A stretch of DNA of 64,000 nucleotides from the NCBI GenBank assembly GCA_964588495.1, contig CAZPPS010000010.1, positions 1 to 64,000 of the forward strand. The letters are read 5' to 3'. The translations under genes and the position numbers were made by a program. A model generated the notes under the pieces. It saw only the letters and a list, made by a program, of their open reading frames with translations, had not been told where the DNA came from and ran no database searches. This DNA comes from CAVPKN01 sp964588495. GTDB taxonomy: Bacteria; Chlamydiota; Chlamydiia; Chlamydiales; JAAKFR01. Below, piece by piece: positions 1 to 7,612 of the stretch (the first letter of the stretch is position 1; each line of letters begins with the position of its first letter).

Positions 1-32
1 AAGAACTAATTCTCCAAGCAGCGGCAGCTTAA

Positions 33-118
33 AAAATCCTAAAGTCGAGACAGAGTACACAGAGAAAAGATAATTTCTATCTCTTTGTGTCTTTGTGTCT
101 TCGTGTCTTTGTGTTGAA
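33..118. repeat. Family A dispersed palindromic repeat
   Basis: The stretch carries the words cagagtacacagagaaaag and then tandem variants of ctttgtgtctttgtgtcttc, ending in gtgttgaatt. The same words recur near 13.9, 26.3, 33.7, 39.8, 52.6 and 57.6 kb, usually as inverted arms. It lies downstream of the ABC-F gene and is followed by a run of gggcacg units (about 161-185). No coding role is visible. Confidence 0.7.
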
Positions 119-185
119 TTACGCAATGCTAAGACAGTAGTACCTGTCAGGCGAAAAATCGGGCACGGGCACGCACACGGGCACG

Positions 186-1769
186 TTAATTTTTGCTCTC
201 GAAGTAGGCAGATAGGTTCCCGTTAAAGACCCGAATGCCATCTTTCTCGAAGGCGATGATCTTCGTAGCGAAGTGCTCGATCAAATCCCTGTCGTGGCTC
301 ACTGTAATGACAGTTCCCTTGTACTCGTTTAAGCCCCAGCCTAACGCTGAGACAGCTTCCAAATCCAAGTGGCCGTTGGGCTCATCCAGAATGATGAAAT
401 TGTGCTCTTCGAGCATCATACCGGCCAAAATCAAACGGGCAGTTTCGCCCCCCGATAAAGTAAGGACGTTTTTGAAGGCGTCGTCTCCACCAAACAATAA
501 TTTGCCAAGGGCGCTGCGGATGTCTTGGTCGTAGAGGCCTTTTTTGCGTGCTCTGAGCCAGTCAAAGGCTGTGTTTTGCTCTTCCCTGGAGAGAATGTCC
601 GAGTGGTTTTGGGGAAAATAGCTGGGCATGACCTGGTGGCCATATTCCACTTTACCGCTATCGGGTTTGATTTGCTGAGCGATCAACTTCAAGAGCGTCG
701 TTTTTCCCCGGCCGTTGTTGCCGATAACCCCGATTTTGTCCCCCTGTTGGATCTCAAGAGAAAAATTCTTGAGTACATGGTTGTCGTCGTAGCTTTTTGA
801 GACGTTTTCGAGTGTGCAGACAATCTTACCGGAGGCCTTTGTGGGGCTTGGGAAGCGGATATAGGGGCGTTGGATGTTCGATTTTTTCAAATCTTGAGGC
901 TGAAGCCGCTCAATTTCCCGAAGACGGGATTGTACTTGAGAGGCCCGCGTGCCGGCTCCAAAATGGGAGACGAATTCACGCAGTTGGGCAATTTTTTTCT
1001 CTTTAGACTTGGCATCGAGATCGGCTCTTTCCCTTACAGAGGATTTCGTGGCCACCATCTCATCATAATTGCCGGGATAGATGATGATTGTGTCGTAATC
1101 GATATCGGCAATATGTGTTGTCACAGCATTCAGGAAGTGGCGGTCGTGAGAGACCACAATCAGCGTGCCCTTGTAGCTGTGGAAGAAATCTTCCAGCCAG
1201 CCAATCGATTCCAAATCGAGGTGGTTTGTCGGTTCATCGAGAAGAAGGGCTTGAGGATTGCCAAAAAGGGCCTGACAGAGAAGAGCGCGGAACTGAAGAT
1301 CCGTGGGCATAGCCCGCATCTTGAGCGCATGGTATTCTTTGGGAACTCCAGAACCTACAAGCAGCTCTTCAGCATTTGCCTCAGCGCTATAACCATCTTC
1401 ATCGGCAACGATCTCTTCAAGCTCTCCAAGACGCATCCCCACAGCATCGGTCATCTCACCCTCATAGAGTCGATCCCGCTCCTGTAGAGCCTCCCAAAGG
1501 CGCTTACTGCCCATGATGACCACATCCAGCACCACCATGTCCAGAAAGTCTTCAATATTTTGCCGCAAAATCCCCACCTTGCTCGGCAAAGAAACGGAGC
1601 CGCTCGTGGGATCGATAAAGCCCATGATGATTTTCAACAATGTGGACTTCCCAGAGCCATTGGGGCCTGTCAAACCATAGCGGTTGCCCGGATTAAAGGT
1701 GATTGAGACCCCATCAAAGAGGATGCGGGTTCCATAACTTTTAGAAATTTCATTTAATGCAATACTCAT
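186..1769 (-). CDS. ABC-F family ATPase (YbiT-like)
   Basis: This is a soluble protein of 527 residues with two ATP-binding cassettes and no membrane segment, the layout of ABC-F proteins that act on ribosomes. The first cassette has Walker A GPNGSGKST and Walker B LLLDEPTNHLDL, but its signature region reads MPTDLQFRALL rather than LSGGQ, as in YbiT-type proteins. The second has GNNGRGKTT, a proper LSGGETARL signature and an altered Walker B, ILDEPNGHLDL, lacking the usual Thr. The ATG at 1769 is preferred to a TTG three codons upstream because the protein then begins MSIALNEISKSYG. From memory it matches the gene beside xerC in Chlamydia (CT348). Its substrate, ribosome or other, cannot be read from sequence. 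Confidence 0.93.
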   Translation of the reverse strand: MSIALNEISKSYGTRILFDGVSITFNPGNRYGLTGPNGSGKSTLLKIIMGFIDPTSGSVSLPSKVGILRQNIEDFLDMVVLDVVIMGSKRLWEALQERDRLYEGEMTDAVGMRLGELEEIVADEDGYSAEANAEELLVGSGVPKEYHALKMRAMPTDLQFRALLCQALFGNPQALLLDEPTNHLDLESIGWLEDFFHSYKGTLIVVSHDRHFLNAVTTHIADIDYDTIIIYPGNYDEMVATKSSVRERADLDAKSKEKKIAQLREFVSHFGAGTRASQVQSRLREIERLQPQDLKKSNIQRPYIRFPSPTKASGKIVCTLENVSKSYDDNHVLKNFSLEIQQGDKIGVIGNNGRGKTTLLKLIAQQIKPDSGKVEYGHQVMPSYFPQNHSDILSREEQNTAFDWLRARKKGLYDQDIRSALGKLLFGGDDAFKNVLTLSGGETARLILAGMMLEEHNFIILDEPNGHLDLEAVSALGWGLNEYKGTVITVSHDRDLIEHFATKIIAFEKDGIRVFNGNLSAYFESKN

Positions 1770-1842
1770 AGGCCGCAAAGCTTACCAAATTTGCCAATAT
1801 CGATCCACTTTTTCAAAAAATTGCAGGTAGAAAGTTTCTCAA

Positions 1843-1920
1843 TTCTTTATTATGGATTAACGTAATTATTATAAAATCATTGTAGGATAAAACATTATCA
1901 ATAACAAATAGGAGATAATT
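1843..1920 (+). promoter_or_regulatory. Duplicated upstream module 1
   Basis: This AT-rich module of 78 bases ends in ggagataatt directly before the ATG at 1921. Versions of similar length and word order (ttctttat, gaattaa-like, then aattatcaa and a GAGG-type ribosome site) precede the next two paralogous genes. This suggests promoter and ribosome site were duplicated with the genes. Exact -10 and -35 boxes are not assigned. Confidence 0.5.
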
Positions 1921-2253
1921 ATGAGTATGGGTGGAGTTAACGGCGACTACGGGACGTCAGCACCAACGCCCCACATAAAGCCCCAGACTAAGTATCTTAT
2001 GGTTGGAATAACGCTTTTGGCTGTAGGTATCTTAGCTGCAAGTATGGCTACTGTGGGAGGTATAAGCATGTATCAACAGATGCATAACCTGCCTGCCCTG
2101 GTTCCAGGAGGCGGTGTCGTTATAATGCTTCAAGTTGGTGTGCCTTTGGCACTCACAGGTGCGGTTGCCGGGACTATTATGCTGGCAATTGCAAAAAAAG
2201 AGCGGGAAAAAGAAAGAGCCTCATCAGGGATTATAGAGGACGATGATCTCTAG
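1921..2253 (+). CDS. Inc-like small membrane protein, paralogue 1
   Basis: No named family is recognised. The 110-residue protein has two hydrophobic segments (about residues 24-48 and 65-88) separated by a short loop containing ISMYQQMHNLP, then a charged tail. This paired hydrophobic layout is typical of chlamydial inclusion-membrane (Inc) proteins, so export by type III secretion is an inference. The loop corresponds to the SLFQHLH and SLYQHLH motifs of the two downstream genes, marking it as a shorter paralogue without their C-terminal domain. Ribosome site ggag lies eight bases before the ATG, and a hairpin terminator follows at 2302. Confidence 0.8.
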   Translation: MSMGGVNGDYGTSAPTPHIKPQTKYLMVGITLLAVGILAASMATVGGISMYQQMHNLPALVPGGGVVIMLQVGVPLALTGAVAGTIMLAIAKKEREKERASSGIIEDDDL

Positions 2254-2301
2254 AGCCTTTTAAATGACATGCCATTTGAATCTCAATGGCGACTTAGAAA
2301 A

Positions 2302-2331
2302 CTTCAAATTTAAAAAATTTGAGGTTTTTTT
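2302..2331 (+). terminator. Rho-independent terminator
   Basis: An AT-rich hairpin with arms TCAAATTT and AAATTTGA is followed by a run of T. It lies 49 bases after the stop of the 110-residue membrane protein and separates it from the next paralogue. Confidence 0.6.
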
Positions 2332-2354
2332 ATTTAAAATAATAATTTTTTCTA

Positions 2355-2433
2355 TTCTTTATAACGAATTAATATTATAATTGTATAATTAAGTGTAAAT
2401 AAAACAATTATCAACCAAAGGTGAGGGATAATT
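2355..2433 (+). promoter_or_regulatory. Duplicated upstream module 2
   Basis: Second copy of the roughly 78-base upstream module, with ttctttataacgaattaata, an aattatcaa block and the ribosome site gtgagggataatt ending at the ATG at 2434. The last 12 bases before the ATG are identical to those in module 3. Confidence 0.55.
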
Positions 2434-3003
2434 ATGAGTAAACCAGTTGGAGGGGGGCAAGAGGTCCCATTTTATAAAAGTAATCTAGCGATCGGCCTTG
2501 CCGGTGCCGCATTAACACTAATCTTTGCAGCAACCGCTGGCGTGGGTGGAGCGAGTTTGTTCCAACATCTGCACAACACAACAAATGGAGTTTTGCAGTT
2601 TATGGCCAAAATTCCAGAAGGCTATGCCATTGGCATGACAGCAGGCGGCGGAGCGCTAGCTCTTGCAACCATTGGCGGCACATCGGGGATTCTTATCCAC
2701 CGCAAAGTGGAAGAAAAAGAAGTAGAAGGTCCAAAAGAAGAGCAGCCAAACCCTGAAAGATCTGATCAGTATCTGGCAAAAGGCGAAAGTTTGCAAGCTA
2801 TGCAAATGAAAGCTTTTCATCGTTATCGTAGTACTGATGATAGGAAACCTGATGCCTTTATCGTAATGAGACAAAGGGACAATAAACTGGCTGTTATTAA
2901 AAACATAAAATTCAATGAGTTAGATGCTCAAATTAAACAGCTAAAAGACTTTGGCTTTAATTCAGTAGGTCGCCCTGATGCTGTCGAAATAGCAGATGAT
3001 TAA
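2434..3003 (+). CDS. Inc-like membrane protein, paralogue 2
   Basis: This 189-residue protein has a short polar N-terminus, two hydrophobic segments (about residues 16-40 and 58-84) joined by AGVGGASLFQHLHN, and a soluble C-terminal domain of about 100 residues. The C-terminal domain contains the string PDAFIVMRQRDNKLAVIKNI, which resembles SDAFIVRKDREGNIYITKKI in the next gene, so both carry the same unnamed domain. The paired hydrophobic segment suggests an inclusion-membrane protein with the C-terminal domain facing the host; that placement is inference. The gene has its own upstream module and its own terminator. Confidence 0.82.
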   Translation: MSKPVGGGQEVPFYKSNLAIGLAGAALTLIFAATAGVGGASLFQHLHNTTNGVLQFMAKIPEGYAIGMTAGGGALALATIGGTSGILIHRKVEEKEVEGPKEEQPNPERSDQYLAKGESLQAMQMKAFHRYRSTDDRKPDAFIVMRQRDNKLAVIKNIKFNELDAQIKQLKDFGFNSVGRPDAVEIADD

Positions 3004-3014
3004 TGTCTTTATGG

Positions 3015-3045
3015 CCCTCAGTGACAAGCAACTGAGGGTTTTTTT
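3015..3045 (+). terminator. Rho-independent terminator
   Basis: Perfect stem CCCTCAGT / ACTGAGGG with loop gacaagca, followed by seven T. The same stem sequence is reused after the next paralogue, supporting duplication of whole transcription units. Confidence 0.88.
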
Positions 3046-3064
3046 GTTTAATCATATTTTTCCA

Positions 3065-3141
3065 AATTTATAATGAATTAATAATACTAGTTTATAATTA
3101 ATTTTAAATAAAGAAATTATCAAAAAAAATGAGGGATAATT
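3065..3141 (+). promoter_or_regulatory. Duplicated upstream module 3
   Basis: Third copy of the upstream module: aatttataatgaattaataat, an aaattatcaa block, then gagggataatt against the ATG at 3142. Its spacing matches copies 1 and 2 within two bases. Confidence 0.55.
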
Positions 3142-3852
3142 ATGGCTAATAAGGTGGCAGAGGGACAGCAGTCGTTCCTCCAGTGGGACAAAACTAATAT
3201 TGCGGTGGCAGTTGGTGGTGCTTTAATAACTGCCATTTTTTTGGCTACTGCGGGCGTGGGTGGGGCGAGCTTATATCAGCACCTACATCAAGCAGCAGGC
3301 GCAGCTTCACAGGGGCTTACAGTGATTCCACAAGGGGTCGCCATTGGCATGACGGCAGGTGGTGGGGCGTTAGCTGGTGTAACCATTTTTACCGCCGCGG
3401 GAATTATTGCCATCCGCTCGGCAACTACTGGCTATTGCGATTGGGTTTGGCCTGATGATCACCGAGAAAATAGATTGACTGGCGATCAAAATAATGGAAA
3501 AAAAGGCGAAGGAGGTAAATTGCATGCAGAGAGAAATGAAAACAAAGGCCCTGAAGGCAATGAAGCAGACAAGTCTGCAAATGACTCACGGCGAATTGTT
3601 GTAAAAGACCCCTACATGGCCTTGGCTGAAAATTTGAATGCCGGAGAATTGAAAATATACCACCGCCGTAATTCGGATTCAGATGAGAAGGCTAGTGATG
3701 CTTTTATAGTGAGGAAAGATCGAGAAGGTAATATATATATCACGAAAAAAATAGAAATTAATAAGTTGATGCAAGAATTGTACAAGCCCGAATATAGCGC
3801 CCATACAGGAGAACACCATATCGAAAAGATTGTCATGCCCGATGATCAATAA
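3142..3852 (+). CDS. Inc-like membrane protein, paralogue 3
   Basis: The 236-residue protein repeats the architecture of its neighbour: a polar start, hydrophobic segment, the loop AGVGGASLYQHLHQ, a second hydrophobic segment beginning VAIGMTAGGGALAG, and a soluble C-terminal domain with SDAFIVRKDREGNI. A lysine- and glutamate-rich linker of about 50 residues separates membrane and C-terminal parts and accounts for the greater length. High identity in the membrane hairpin and in flanking DNA points to recent tandem duplication. Function is unknown; an inclusion-membrane role is inferred from topology. Confidence 0.82.
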   Translation: MANKVAEGQQSFLQWDKTNIAVAVGGALITAIFLATAGVGGASLYQHLHQAAGAASQGLTVIPQGVAIGMTAGGGALAGVTIFTAAGIIAIRSATTGYCDWVWPDDHRENRLTGDQNNGKKGEGGKLHAERNENKGPEGNEADKSANDSRRIVVKDPYMALAENLNAGELKIYHRRNSDSDEKASDAFIVRKDREGNIYITKKIEINKLMQELYKPEYSAHTGEHHIEKIVMPDDQ

Positions 3853-3863
3853 TCTCGCTTATG

Positions 3864-3896
3864 ACCCTCAGTTGGAAACAACTGAGGGTTTTTTTT
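3864..3896 (+). terminator. Rho-independent terminator
   Basis: Perfect stem ACCCTCAGTT / AACTGAGGGT around ggaaac, followed by eight T. It copies the terminator at 3015 with a slightly longer stem. Confidence 0.9.
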
Positions 3897-3960
3897 GTCT
3901 TTATGTGATTTTAATCGGGAGAGTCTATAATTCTTTACTTTAGTTGAGGGATTTTTTGTT

Positions 3961-4848
3961 ATGGCCATTCAGAGGACGCACCAACAGTTAAGAGCTGAGG
4001 AAAAATGTCAGGAGGTGGAGCTGTGGGTAACTCTTGCAGTTGCAGGCTTTGCTGTGGGTTTTTTTGCAGCGTTGACAGCTTTTGGAGTTTATAGCTGGCA
4101 TTCGGCTACATTATCAGATGTTTGGTATTTGACATTTACGATTGGGGGCGGAGCGGGCGCTTTTTCTGCGATTGTGACGGTGATTGCGGTCTCGATTTTG
4201 TTGGGCGAGCATTACTGTAGGAAAGAAGAGTATTACCAGAAGATTGATAGTGAGGTAAAAGAGCTTCCTGCTGATACACAAGCTTTGGAGCAAGAGTTGA
4301 GTCAATTGAAGCTTCAGCATGCAGAGGATACAAAAGCACATAAACTTGAAGTGGGTAAACTTAAGCTTCAGCTTGAGATTAAAGATGAGATAGCCAAGCT
4401 TGCGTTTGAGGCCCGAAAAAAGGAGATAGAAAAGGGACTCGAGGAGCTTAAACAAGCCAAGGCACAATATCAATCGAAGGAGCATCAGTTAGAGACAAAG
4501 CTGCAAGAGGTTGAAGAACAAAAAAAACGTTTGGAATCGATTGAAAAAGAGAGGCAGGAAAAGGTGAACGTTCTCCAACAGATGATAGAGGAACGTAAGG
4601 CTAGCAGGGAGCCAAAACCAAAAGTGACAGATGACGATAGCGATAAATTTTTAGAAGCTATCGAAAAATTAGATGTGCGCCTTCGGCGTTATGCCTGTAC
4701 TTTGGTTAATGAAAATCAGGTCCAAGTTGTAGAGATAGAGGGTATGCATTACATTCTCATGCGCAAGGGTTCTGAGTATACTCAAGAGGCGGTTTCGAGA
4801 GAGAATCTTGGGGATAGGATTGTTTTTTATGCGAGTCAAACGGGGTAA
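3961..4848 (+). CDS. Membrane-anchored coiled-coil protein, Inc-like
   Basis: This 295-residue protein has two hydrophobic segments near the start (about residues 22-45 and 56-82) and then a long charged heptad-rich stretch (about 90-215) that should form a coiled coil. The last 60 residues (RRYACTLVNENQVQVVEIEG...YILMRKGSEY) resemble the C-terminal domain of the two genes upstream. It therefore looks like the same membrane hairpin and end domain with a coiled coil inserted between. Coiled-coil Inc proteins that bind host trafficking factors are known in Chlamydia; applying that here is inference. Its 3' end touches a family B palindrome. Confidence 0.8.
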   Translation: MAIQRTHQQLRAEEKCQEVELWVTLAVAGFAVGFFAALTAFGVYSWHSATLSDVWYLTFTIGGGAGAFSAIVTVIAVSILLGEHYCRKEEYYQKIDSEVKELPADTQALEQELSQLKLQHAEDTKAHKLEVGKLKLQLEIKDEIAKLAFEARKKEIEKGLEELKQAKAQYQSKEHQLETKLQEVEEQKKRLESIEKERQEKVNVLQQMIEERKASREPKPKVTDDDSDKFLEAIEKLDVRLRRYACTLVNENQVQVVEIEGMHYILMRKGSEYTQEAVSRENLGDRIVFYASQTG

Positions 4849-4949
4849 CCTTCCTGGCAGTAGCGCGATTCTTCGCCGCTTTCAATCGGCACACAGTCTG
4901 TTCGTCAATTGAAGAGCGGCGAAGAATCGCCGCACTCCAAGGAGGGTTT
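4848..4949. repeat. Family B palindromic element, xerC 3' side
   Basis: The arms aaccttcctggcagtagcg and, read in reverse, aaaccctccttggagtgcgg enclose the shared core gcgattcttcgccgc with an unpaired centre of about 20 bases. It fills the gap between two convergent genes and could act as a bidirectional transcription stop. Related copies lie at 5924, 32589, 43678 and 56295. Confidence 0.8.
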
Positions 4950-5910
4950 AGGCTCTGGGGTGGGTTTGGTCGTAGATCTCCTTTTTGAGCTTGGGGGAGA
5001 CGTGGGTATAGATGGTGGTTGTGGCAAGGGAGCTGTGACCGAGTAGCATCTGGATCATTTTGAGGTCCATGCCGTTTTCTAGCCAATGCGTGGCAATGGT
5101 GTGGCGGATTGTGTGTGGAGTTACTTTGCCTGCAAGGCCGCTTGCTTTCAGATATTTATCGAATTTTCTATCCACCGAACGCGTTGTAAGCCGGGTGCCG
5201 AGTCGGTTGAGAAAGATCGCTTGAGGGTCATTTTCGGCAAGGTGTCCGTCTGTTTCTTGGTACCGCTCTGGATGATTGAGGTAGTTTGAGATCCAGTCTG
5301 CAGCGTTTTTTGTGATGGGGACGATTCTTTCTTTTTTGCCTTTCCCCTTGAGTTTGACAAGGAGTGATTTTGGGTCAAAGTCTTTCCGATTTAAAGCCAC
5401 AAGTTCGCTCACGCGTAGCCCTGAGCTATAAAAAAGCTCAAGGATGCAGCGGTCACGAAATCCCAGGTAATCTTCCGTATCGGGTTGGTCGAAGAGGCGC
5501 TCAACCTGAGAGTAATTCAAAGAAACGGGAATCCGTTTATCGAGTTTGGGGCTCTGGAGATCCTCTGCGGGGTTAAGGGGCATGAGCTTATTGGTGACGC
5601 AGTATTTGAAGAAGGTCCTTAGCGAAGAAAGCCTTCTGACGACGGTTCTTTTTTGAGTTTGCGCTTCATGCATGGAAGCCAGAAATCTGCGGAGGATTTT
5701 CCGGTCGATGAGGGAGAGTGGGAGATCGGATATAGATGGGACGAAAGTTTCGATGTAGCTGATTTTTTCTGAAGGGGGAGCTTTCAAGATTTCGACTTCG
5801 AGAAAGGTTTTCAGCGTGTTTAAATCGATGGAATAGTTGCGTATGGTATGTTCTGAGGCGTTTTTGACGACTCTGAGATAGTTGAGGAATTCGTAAGCTG
5901 CTTTAATCAT
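4948..5910 (-). CDS. xerC: Tyrosine recombinase XerC
   Basis: XerC pairs with XerD to resolve chromosome dimers at the dif site near replication termination. The 320 residues have the SAM-like DNA-binding half (about 1-110) and a catalytic half. The catalytic set is visible: Arg in SSGLRVSELVALN, Lys in KGKGKKERIVPI, HxxR in TPHTIRHTIATHW, His in LLGHSSLATT, and Tyr in TIYTHV. Length and motifs are normal for Xer, so it is not a phage-type integrase. It keeps its chlamydial neighbours, the ABC-F gene and rnz. Family B palindromes border both ends of the gene. Confidence 0.95.
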   Translation of the reverse strand: MIKAAYEFLNYLRVVKNASEHTIRNYSIDLNTLKTFLEVEILKAPPSEKISYIETFVPSISDLPLSLIDRKILRRFLASMHEAQTQKRTVVRRLSSLRTFFKYCVTNKLMPLNPAEDLQSPKLDKRIPVSLNYSQVERLFDQPDTEDYLGFRDRCILELFYSSGLRVSELVALNRKDFDPKSLLVKLKGKGKKERIVPITKNAADWISNYLNHPERYQETDGHLAENDPQAIFLNRLGTRLTTRSVDRKFDKYLKASGLAGKVTPHTIRHTIATHWLENGMDLKMIQMLLGHSSLATTTIYTHVSPKLKKEIYDQTHPRA

Positions 5911-5923
5911 AGAGTTTTAATGA

Positions 5924-5960
5924 TCCTGGAGTGCAGCGAATAATCGCGCTACTGCCAGGA
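5924..5960. repeat. Short family B palindrome, xerC 5' side
   Basis: Arms TCCTGG..GTGCAGCG and TCGCGCTACTGCCAGGA form a compact imperfect hairpin with the family B words. It lies between the start of xerC and the stop of rnz, so it is inside what would be an rnz-xerC transcript. Confidence 0.6.
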
Positions 5961-5985
5961 GCGTTTTCGAAGTTTAGCGTTAGTT

Positions 5986-6894
5986 CTAATTTCGTGGAAT
6001 AAGGAAGACTTTAAAATCTTCGGCAGCTTCGGTGTTGGGGAATACCGTACGGGCTTCGTTTTCGAAGTCGCGGGCGCTTAAATAGCGAGCTGAAAAGTGG
6101 GTGAGGATCAATTTTTCGACGCCCGCCTCTTTGGCAATGGCAGCTGCCTGTTTGGCAGTCAAATGGTAATGCTTTTCGGCCAGGGTGCGATGCTCTTCAA
6201 GGTAGGTGCTTTCGCAGAGCAAAATTTTGGCTCCTTTGGCAATGGACACGGCGTTGGCGCACGGTTTTGTGTCGCTGACGATTGCGATACTGTCTCCATA
6301 TTTAATCCAGCTCACATCGTCGAGGCGGATCAACTTTCCATCCACCATGATTTCCCCTTTCTCTTCGAGCTCTTTCACTTTGGGTCCAACCACGCCTAAG
6401 CTTTTTAGCTTTTGGCCATCAAATTTGCGTCTGTCAGGTTCTGTGATGCGCCAGCCAAGATTGTCAACGCCATGATCTAAAAAGACCGCTTCGATCCGGA
6501 AATTTTCATCTTCAACGACAAGCCCCTCTTTAGAGACCGGATGTTCCACAACCTGGATAGTTTCGTGGTAAATGGTTCCGTAACGGAGTCTGTCAAAGTA
6601 TTTTTTGCCGCTCGCTGGGTAGTAACAATGGACGGGATGGGTCACTTTGTCGAGATTGAGCCGCATGAGCATCGATCCTAGCCCCAAACAATGATCGCCA
6701 TGGAAATGGCTCACAAAAATACGGGTGACACACGTTGGAGCCACATTGGCATAGATAAATTGTCTTTGAGTCCCCTCGCCCGGATCAAAAAGGAGTCCTT
6801 CCTCATTCCAGCGGAAGAGGTAAGCGCCATGATTTCGTTTGCGCGTAGGTTGTTGACTTGAAGAGCCTAATATAATGAGGTCACGTACAGACAT
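5986..6894 (-). CDS. rnz: Ribonuclease Z
   Basis: Ribonuclease Z is a zinc endonuclease of the metallo-beta-lactamase fold that trims the 3' trailer of tRNA precursors. The 302 residues match the short bacterial form. The metal-binding motif HFHGDH sits near residue 63 in VSHFHGDHCLGLGSM, with further ligands in LDHGVDN, IVSDTKP and a late LTHFSARY. The gene stands in the conserved chlamydial order beside xerC. Older chlamydial annotations call this family AtsA or arylsulfatase; the motifs favour RNase Z. Confidence 0.93.
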   Translation of the reverse strand: MSVRDLIILGSSSQQPTRKRNHGAYLFRWNEEGLLFDPGEGTQRQFIYANVAPTCVTRIFVSHFHGDHCLGLGSMLMRLNLDKVTHPVHCYYPASGKKYFDRLRYGTIYHETIQVVEHPVSKEGLVVEDENFRIEAVFLDHGVDNLGWRITEPDRRKFDGQKLKSLGVVGPKVKELEEKGEIMVDGKLIRLDDVSWIKYGDSIAIVSDTKPCANAVSIAKGAKILLCESTYLEEHRTLAEKHYHLTAKQAAAIAKEAGVEKLILTHFSARYLSARDFENEARTVFPNTEAAEDFKVFLIPRN

Positions 6895-7119
6895 AAGAGG
6901 TGATAAGAATACTTAAACAGAGTTGAAATGTGAAGTATTACTTGGAACCTGGCAAAAAAAATCATTGCCGATGATTTCAAAGATCTTGTTGCGAGCTTTG
7001 TAAGAGCGTTCGTCGGCTATATTATTTCCAATATTTGCCTCCTCGCGCTCTCGCTGGCGCTTTACAAATCTCATCAACAATCTCTTAGAACTCATCGTAT
7101 ACTGATTTTTTAGCCAGGT

Positions 7120-7578
7120 TCAATCTTTTTTCTCTTTTTTTGAGGCCTTGTCAAGTTTTTCGAGCAAAGAGTCCTTCTTGTGCTTAGGGCAATCGAACCA
7201 ATCGGGCAAAATCATGTCCATTAAAGAGCCCTCTTCTTCTTTTTTCTTATGGTAGACCTCAAGATCGATTCCGTTATTAGTGGCAATGCGCTGTTGGCAA
7301 CAATGAAAAATTCCCATAGCCACTAAAGAAACCAAACAGCCGCTAAAAACATAAAGAGGTGTCAAAGGGGGGATCATCCGCGCCTGAATTAAACCGATGG
7401 CCGCAATGGTCCCAAGAAAGGCAACGACCGTCAAACAGGCGAAAATACGCGTTGCCCACTGTAGTCCATCGAGATGCTTATAGGCTCTCCCATTGAGTTG
7501 CCCTCTAGGGATGAAGATTTCCTCCGAACCACTCGACTCTTCAAAAGAACTGCTGCTATCTATTGGTTTGACACTCAT
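7120..7578 (-). CDS. Inc-like membrane protein
   Basis: This 152-residue protein of unknown family has a serine- and glutamate-rich N-terminus, then two adjacent hydrophobic segments (about residues 43-65 and 71-93) split by RMIPPLTP, and a lysine-rich tail. The layout is that of a chlamydial inclusion-membrane protein. It has no visible similarity to the tandem family at 1.9-4.8 kb. It lies in an insertion between rnz and lon relative to Chlamydia. Confidence 0.72.
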   Translation of the reverse strand: MSVKPIDSSSSFEESSGSEEIFIPRGQLNGRAYKHLDGLQWATRIFACLTVVAFLGTIAAIGLIQARMIPPLTPLYVFSGCLVSLVAMGIFHCCQQRIATNNGIDLEVYHKKKEEEGSLMDMILPDWFDCPKHKKDSLLEKLDKASKKEKKD

Positions 7579-7612
7579 AACACGATCAATATCTCAGTTA
7601 GATTGTTAAAAA

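Noticed and set aside
1..32. Possible 3' end of an upstream gene (codons ending in QAAAA and TAA)
   Set aside because: Only ten codons are visible; too little to support a gene.
870..1487. 205-codon open frame antisense to the ABC-F gene
   Set aside because: Shadow of a well-supported gene; no domain or ribosome site.
4948..5910. xerC considered as a phage or island integrase
   Set aside because: Standard XerC length and motifs and conserved chlamydial neighbours; no attachment site or tRNA nearby.
6913..7095. 60-codon open frame on the minus strand between rnz and a membrane protein gene
   Set aside because: Low-complexity basic sequence, no recognisable domain, no convincing ribosome site, and no coupling to its neighbours.
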